DNA of 64,000 bases from Hyposmocoma kahamanoa (taxonomy: Eukaryota > Arthropoda > Insecta > Lepidoptera > Cosmopterigidae). A program made the translations under genes and the position numbers. Each line of letters starts with the position of its first letter. The first letter of the stretch is position 1. Shown in pieces: positions 59,223 to 64,000 of this stretch. The DNA lies in NCBI RefSeq assembly GCF_003589595.1, contig NW_020653713.1, positions 5,820,636 through 5,884,635 on the forward strand, written 5' to 3'. Under the pieces are notes generated by a model, which worked only from the letters and a program-made list of their open reading frames with translations, was not told where the DNA came from and did not search any database.

Positions 59223-60519
59223 CATGGGGCGTGCTATAAGTTTCCGGAATGAATAAGAAAAAAATACTATAAATGGTCAGAAATTAATTTATTGTTTCTC
59301 AAAATATTCTCCGTTAGCCTTAATGCACTTTTTCATACGAATGAATCAATTTTGAAAACATTAATGACACTCCTCCGTGACAATCTCTGAAACATATTTT
59401 TTATACTCTTCGATAGCCTCTTCAGGTGATGAAAATCGTTGACAACGTAACTGGTTCTTAATTTTTGGAAATAAATATAAGTCACAAGGTGCCAGGTCGG
59501 GACTGTACGCGGGATGGCTCATAAGGTCAACGTTGTTCACCTTCAAAAATTCATTTGTCTGTCTGGCCTTGGAGAACTGGCATTATCGTGGTGCAAGATG
59601 ATACGGCGTTTACGGTTATTTTTACGGAGTTTGTCAATAACTTCCGGCAAACAAATGGTCGTGTACCAAACACTATTTACGGTACAACGATTCTCCAAAA
59701 CAACAGTAGCCACGTGTCCAGTTTTATTAAAAAAAAGAAGCAATCATCCGCTTAGAGGCACTTTGCACGCGCGCCACTTTAGTTGGTTTCGGCTCATCTC
59801 GAAAGACCCATACGCTCGATTGCTTCTTTGTTTTGGAATCGTAAATATAAATCCATGTTTCGTCATCTGTTACTATGACCCACACCAAATTTGACGCCCC
59901 TTCATTGAATCTAGTAATCATGGTATTGCAACAAGTGGCGCGATTCGTTTTTTGAGCCTCAGTCAAATTGTGTGGGATCCACCGAGAGCACAGCTTTTTC
60001 ACACCCAAATGTCTGCGTAGTATTGATTGTATTTAACTCATGCCTATGCCTAAAGATGCCCAAATCTCATGGTATGGCACATGCCTGTCTGTTTTGATCA
60101 TACGGCGCACAGCATCGATGTTTTTGTTGTTCACAGCAGAGGACAGGCGACCATCAAGAAATTCGTCACTGAGATTCGACACGACCGCCTTTGAATGCAG
60201 AATTCAAAAACCAGCTATAAATAGTCGTCTTGCATGGTGCTTCATCGCCAAAAGCAGTTTGAAGCCGAGCGAAGCTCCGCTGAGCTGTTAAATACACTTA
60301 AACTCGTAGAAAATCATACAACGAAAATTTTCACGAGTTAAACCCATGGTGAAGTAGACAACCAATTGCTAAAATGACGCCACAATGTAAAAGCAAGTGA
60401 CAATCAGATGAAACAAACTGTATTCTACAGCCAAAGAGTTCCATTTCCAAATGTTGTAATTACTTTATAAATATTGTTTATGTAAGTTGCCAGTTCGGAA
60501 AACTTATAGTGCACCTATG
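59223..60519 (-). mobile_element. Decayed mariner element, about 1.3 kb
   Basis: Imperfect inverted ends are visible: CGTGCTATAAGTTTCCGGAA on the left and, complemented, GTGCACTATAAGTTTTCCGA on the right. TA dinucleotides at 59221-59222 and 60520-60521 are the likely target duplication. The ends and the transposase differ clearly from the 46081 element, so this is another mariner lineage and much older. Confidence 0.8.
59361..60352 (-). pseudogene. Mariner transposase pseudogene
   Basis: The minus strand encodes transposase pieces in several frames. Near 60346 a start is followed by TRENFRCMIFYEFK and then a stop. WIPHNLTEAQKTN is at about 59970, VTDDETWIYIYD (first catalytic Asp) near 59870, IILHHDNASS (second Asp) near 59590, and HPAYSPDLAPCDLYLFPKIK (third Asp region) near 59500. 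The C-terminus is FSSPEEAIEEYKKYVSEI. Stops and frameshifts separate the pieces, so no active enzyme can be made. The SPDLAPCDLYLFPK wording fits the large mariner group that also gave rise to SETMAR-like fusions. I do not propose a subfamily. Confidence 0.88.
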
Positions 60520-60521
60520 TA

Positions 60522-60689
60522 CATTTTCAATCAAATTTTTGTGGTATCTAAAGTCGTGTCGTCTTTCCATACATCTTTATCTAACACGTAGTCTTCAATT
60601 TTGTAATATGAGTTTTCAATCAAAATATTTACTCGTTTATATAGGGTGCGAATTGTAAACAACTGTCAATAAAAATATGTAAATACAAT
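60522..60689. other. Short unassigned spacer
   Basis: Nothing is recognised. Confidence 0.3.
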
Positions 60690-60812
60690 TGTAGAATGAT
60701 TCGTAGTTCATTTTAGAAGTCTTTTCGTAACTCTATGATGTCAGTAAACGATCGCCAGTCCAAGCTTATTCTAGCCAAGCATTTTTACCTTCTCTGTGCA
60801 TCTATAATACTA
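60690..60812 (+). repeat. Family H, copy 2 (partner at 36065)
   Basis: GTCTTTTCGTAACTCTATGA, TGTCAGTAAACGATCGCCAG and TCTGTGCATCTATAATAC match copy 1 in order. Confidence 0.6.
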
Positions 60813-62204
60813 CAACAGACTAAGAAAAAACAGTAAATGAACTTTAAAACTACGTATATAAAGAAAAAGTAAGCTCATAATAGGATGAAATGATGAAGTA
60901 CAGTTACAAATTGTACATATGTATGTACAACACACAATACATAGTATACAATTTTGATCTATCAAATAAATTGTTAAACCTAGAATAGGTAAATATGTCA
61001 AAACTCATATTGTACAGATGACAGCACATCAAGCTACACATTGATGGATCTTGTTCCGTTGCACTGGAGGAGTTATTGAAATAAAAGGTTGACGTGTTGT
61101 TGACTGGACGTCTATTTGATATACGATCTTTTTATAGATTTTTTTCCCGATTTAAATGTAAAGGGTTTCTCAACACTAAATTTGTTTTGTAAATCAAAAT
61201 AAAACAATAAATTTAGATGACAATTATTCAAATTTTTATTGAATCCCACATCTAATGGCTATTGAGGGATTCATTATTATCTTTTGTAAAAAGTCATGGA
61301 ACATAAGTTGTTGTTTATGATGTTAGTAATATAGTCCTAGGAGGTTGTTAGTATTTAACAAAAAACCCTGTATTTTTTAATTTTAATTCCAAAGAAAACT
61401 TACTGTTTCAAAATGATGTGTGTACACAACACGTACAGTTGATCGCAGGTTGCACCTCGATCGACTACAATTTATGATCCGCGCCATTGTCGGCTCATGA
61501 TAGATGGTGTGTACAGGGTTTCGCTGATCCTGCTTTGAGCTAACGTAGTTATAATCAATTTAGCAACGCGTGGGAACGAATACGGACATACTTGTGACAT
61601 ATGTTTACTTGTCTGTTTTTGTACATATACTTAGGAGTTTCAAAAATTTTTTTAGTATATTTAATTTAAAACTGCCCACTGCATACTTGCAGTAAGCTAC
61701 TACTACTGTCCTTTTTTAAAATTCACCTTGTCTTCATCAACTAACATCACTGGCTATTGTTTTTCTAACAAAATTCTGACGGTTTTATCCACAGGTCTTA
61801 CTTATTGACAAGTGCTGCGGTTTTTTAAGGAAACCTGTAATTAAAGGGGCCAGCACCTAGTTATTGTACGTATAAGTAGGAATATATGGTAAAAATTGAC
61901 CTATCAAATTAGTAGGTAGGCATTGTATATTAAATAGCGTCTTTTGTAGGTACGACGTGTAGTTCAATGCAAATATTTGTCAACTGTAATACTTGTAGTC
62001 TTGCTTATACAGCTGAACAGACTTAATTATATAATGACATTAATAACAAGATTAATTAATTAATAATTATACTTCACTGAATCACTCATAGGAAACGTTT
62101 TGGAAGTATATGTTTGTTTTTACTTACCTATATCAAAAAATTACAAAGAATTAATACTTCTAAACACGAGTCTTCAGTAAAGAGAGGCAAAATCCACCAC
62201 GCTG
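60813..62204. other. Long unassigned AT-rich stretch
   Basis: About 1.4 kb with no recognised repeat or gene. The patch 61415-61525 (GTACACAACACGTACAGTTG, ATGGTGTGTACAGGG) is GC-richer and has TGTGTACA at both ends. It may be an old MITE. Confidence 0.35.
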
Positions 62205-62214
62205 TGAACCTTTT

Positions 62215-62536
62215 TTTTATATATGTAAAAATAAGTGCGCTATTAACCTCCATCTTCCCTGTGAAGTGACGATGAGGTCAACGATGTAGCATGCGCACCT
62301 AAATAATGCCTATTCACTCTTGCATTTAAAATGTCCAAGTTATAGCGTATGGGGAACAAATCCGCAGGCAGAGAATTCCACTCCCTGACCGCTCTCTACA
62401 TAAATGTGGAAGCGAAACGCTCTGTGCGAACCCTGGGAATGTCCACAACATAGGGGTGGGTGGAATCCCAGCCCACGTCTAGTCCCCCGATGATGATAAG
62501 GGGAAGGTGGAATCAAATCATGCAATTCCATCGCAC
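62215..62536 (-). pseudogene. LINE 3' fragment, same family as 24483-25902
   Basis: The minus frame 62531-62340 starts MELHDLIPPSPYHHRGTRRG and continues with FRFHIYVESGQGVEFSACGF, the C-terminus of the LINE protein. It is better preserved here than at 24.5 kb. The 3' UTR with CACTTCACAGGGAAGATGGA and the terminal TTATTTTTACATATATA follow. The polymerase is missing. Confidence 0.85.
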
Positions 62537-62539
62537 TTC

Positions 62540-63225
62540 AATAGAAAAATAGCACTTCTACCACTAGGCCACCACTGCTTACCTACACCAGGTTATGACG
62601 TTTTACTATAGGGCAACGACCTTACAGCAAAATGTCATAAAGCTGCTCGCAAACCCAAAAGTATGGGTATAATTGACCAATTAATCTGAAAATGTCATTA
62701 CAGAAGTGAACAAAACACAGGGGTTTGAACAATTTACCTCTCAATTGAAAAGTAACCTTTCAACCACTGCTCACATACAGCAGCTTGTAACAATTTAGTA
62801 CAAAGCAAGGACCTGATGGTAAAATGTTACAAAACTGCTCGCAAACTCGACCCATATTTGACTAGCTAGCATGAAAGTGTAAAACACAGGAATTCGAATT
62901 GTTAACCTCTCAAATGCAAAGCAACCGCTCTACCACAAGGCTACCACTGCTCGCTGCTGTACAGTTTGTGACATTTTAATAAAAAACAACGGCGTCATGG
63001 TAAAATGTCTCAAAGTTGCTCGCAAACTCGACTCATATTTGTTCAACTAGCATGAAAGTGTAAAACAGGAATTTGATACGTTAACCACTTAATTGCGAAG
63101 CAACCATTCTCCCACTGATCTACCACTGCTTACAACAACTTCCTCATAGTAAAATAACACAAGCTGCTCGCAAACTCGACCCGTACTGGACCAACTAGTG
63201 CGAAAGTGTAACTCAAGAAGTGAGC
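62540..63225 (-). repeat. Tandem array of a tRNA-headed unit, about four copies
   Basis: The phrase CTGCTCGCAAAC recurs at 62643, 62835, 63016 (as TTGCTCGCAAAC) and 63164. The spacings are 192, 181 and 148 bp. On the complement each unit opens like a tRNA: AGTGGTAGCCTTGTGGTAGA then GCGGTTGCTTTGCATTTGAG and GGTTAAC.ATTCGAATTCC at 62885-62960. A similar head lies at 63085-63130, a shorter one at 62735-62775 and a stub at 62545-62580. The rest of each unit is ACACTTTCATGCTAG, a GAGTTTGCGAGCAG link and a GACATTTTACCAT segment. Tandem arrangement of a SINE-like unit is unusual. Confidence 0.78.
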
Positions 63226-63440
63226 AAAACACAAATAAATCACAAATGAATGTGAAGGCATTTCTCGCTGAATCGCTCGCTAACTTACGGAAACTTTTTC
63301 CGTAATCCCCTGCCGAGTTTATCTTCGCTGTCATTTACGAGTATTAGTTCACACAGTGAAGCTATTTGGAAAACGTAGTACCATCACGTGCAGTATTATG
63401 TATTTTTAGTTAATTAAAACTTTGAAACTTTAACATAATA
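63226..63440. other. Short unassigned sequence
   Basis: Nothing is recognised. Confidence 0.3.
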
Positions 63441-63444
63441 TTTT

Positions 63445-63690
63445 GACGACCTCTGCGGTCGACACCTGACCGGTTTTCATGGTGTCGCCATCTTTGAGGT
63501 CCGGCTCAATAGTCAATGTAGAAAAACTATCTTTTCTAATTGTCTCGAGTCTGGGTGTTTGTGATATTGTCGTTGTTTCCGATTTCCATTACACAGTTGT
63601 GTTATGGTTTTAGTTACGTACTTTGGGATCCGAGCAGCATATATTTAAGACGTTGTCTAATAATTATTTTTTTTATATATTTTGTACATC
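63445..63690 (+). repeat. SINE I copy
   Basis: CGACCTCTGCGGTCGACACC, GACCGGTTTTCATGGTGTCG, GAGTCTGGGTGTTTGTGATA and TTTGGGATCCGAGCAGC precede a TAATAATTATTTTTTT tail. The B box is decayed. Confidence 0.8.
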
Positions 63691-64000
63691 GGGTGTTTAA
63701 GCGATCATAGGAGTAATATTGTTTGGTTCCGAATTACATACACGGCGTACATTTTGATGTATGCGGGGATGCGGGGCTTTAGGAGGTTCAGTAGTAAAAA
63801 ATCGTATAATAGTAACTTTTCACTGTTCCATATTTTGGAAAATACAATCAGGATACATTTTCTTGATAAAACACATATTCTATTTTCTATTAGAAAGCTA
63901 TTTTCCATCTCTTTCTTGCTGTATGCTGCTCCGTATCAATGAACCGTGATACAATAAAGTGTCAAAAATCAAAATATATTTATGTATTAATTTTTGGAAC
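63691..64000. other. Unassigned sequence at the window end
   Basis: Overlapping frames on both strands are AT-driven. No repeat or gene is recognised. Confidence 0.3.

Overview
The window looks like nuclear DNA of an insect, most likely a butterfly or moth. It is AT-rich, non-operonic and almost gene-free. Its repeats resemble types I associate from memory with lepidopteran genomes: tRNA-derived SINEs, CR1/jockey-like and RTE-like LINE ends, an R1-clade LINE sitting in TTAGG repeats, a Penelope-like element, mariners and many MITEs. No searches were run, so element class names come from motifs and structure, not from database matches. Letters A, B, C, D, E, H, I, J, K, L, M, N and P are my own labels for families that recur inside the window.

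The only host coding sequence I trust is one 114-bp, phase 1-1 exon at 48164-48277 (+). It encodes the first half of an immunoglobulin domain of sidestep/beat type, so much of the window is probably intron of a large Ig-superfamily gene on the + strand. Weaker exon candidates are at 16493-16700 (-, possible promoter and first non-coding exon), 20196-20240 (+), 23729-23876 (+), 41590-41692 (-) and 56234-56488 (+).

Layout. 1-7.3 kb: SINEs, a hAT-type MITE with a perfect 8-bp target duplication, a LINE fragment nested in family A, and a TA-flanked MITE split by a family C element. 7.99-10.03 kb: two tandem 5'-truncated R1-clade LINEs in a TTAGG-like interstitial telomeric tract. 14.4-14.75 kb: a minisatellite of alternating 42- and 40-bp units. 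15-20.7 kb: mostly unrecognised sequence with two exon candidates. 21-29 kb: dense family A and B copies with nested insertions, including a reverse transcriptase remnant at 24.5-25.9 kb. 32.3-33.4 kb: Penelope-like remnant. 36.35-37.17 kb: an LTR with a lysine-type primer binding site. 37.7-40.7 kb: TIR elements. 41.8-43.2 kb: family A with two nested insertions. 46.1-47.4 kb: a structurally complete mariner with an open 339-aa transposase. 48-53 kb: the Ig exon, then tRNA-Thr-like SINE J copies. 53-60.5 kb: a LINE 3' end, fold-back family A, a solo LTR inside a SINE, and a decayed second mariner. 62.2-63.7 kb: a LINE 3' end and a tandem array of a tRNA-like unit.

The recurring theme is nesting, so insertion order can often be read. 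Family A is the most abundant and structurally odd repeat: about 300 bp, repeatedly found as head-to-head or tail-to-tail inverted dimers, and repeatedly used as a landing site. I found no operon, CRISPR, defence or metabolic system. The strongest biological signals are the telomere-targeted LINE tandem, the intact mariner, the fold-back family A and the isolated Ig exon.
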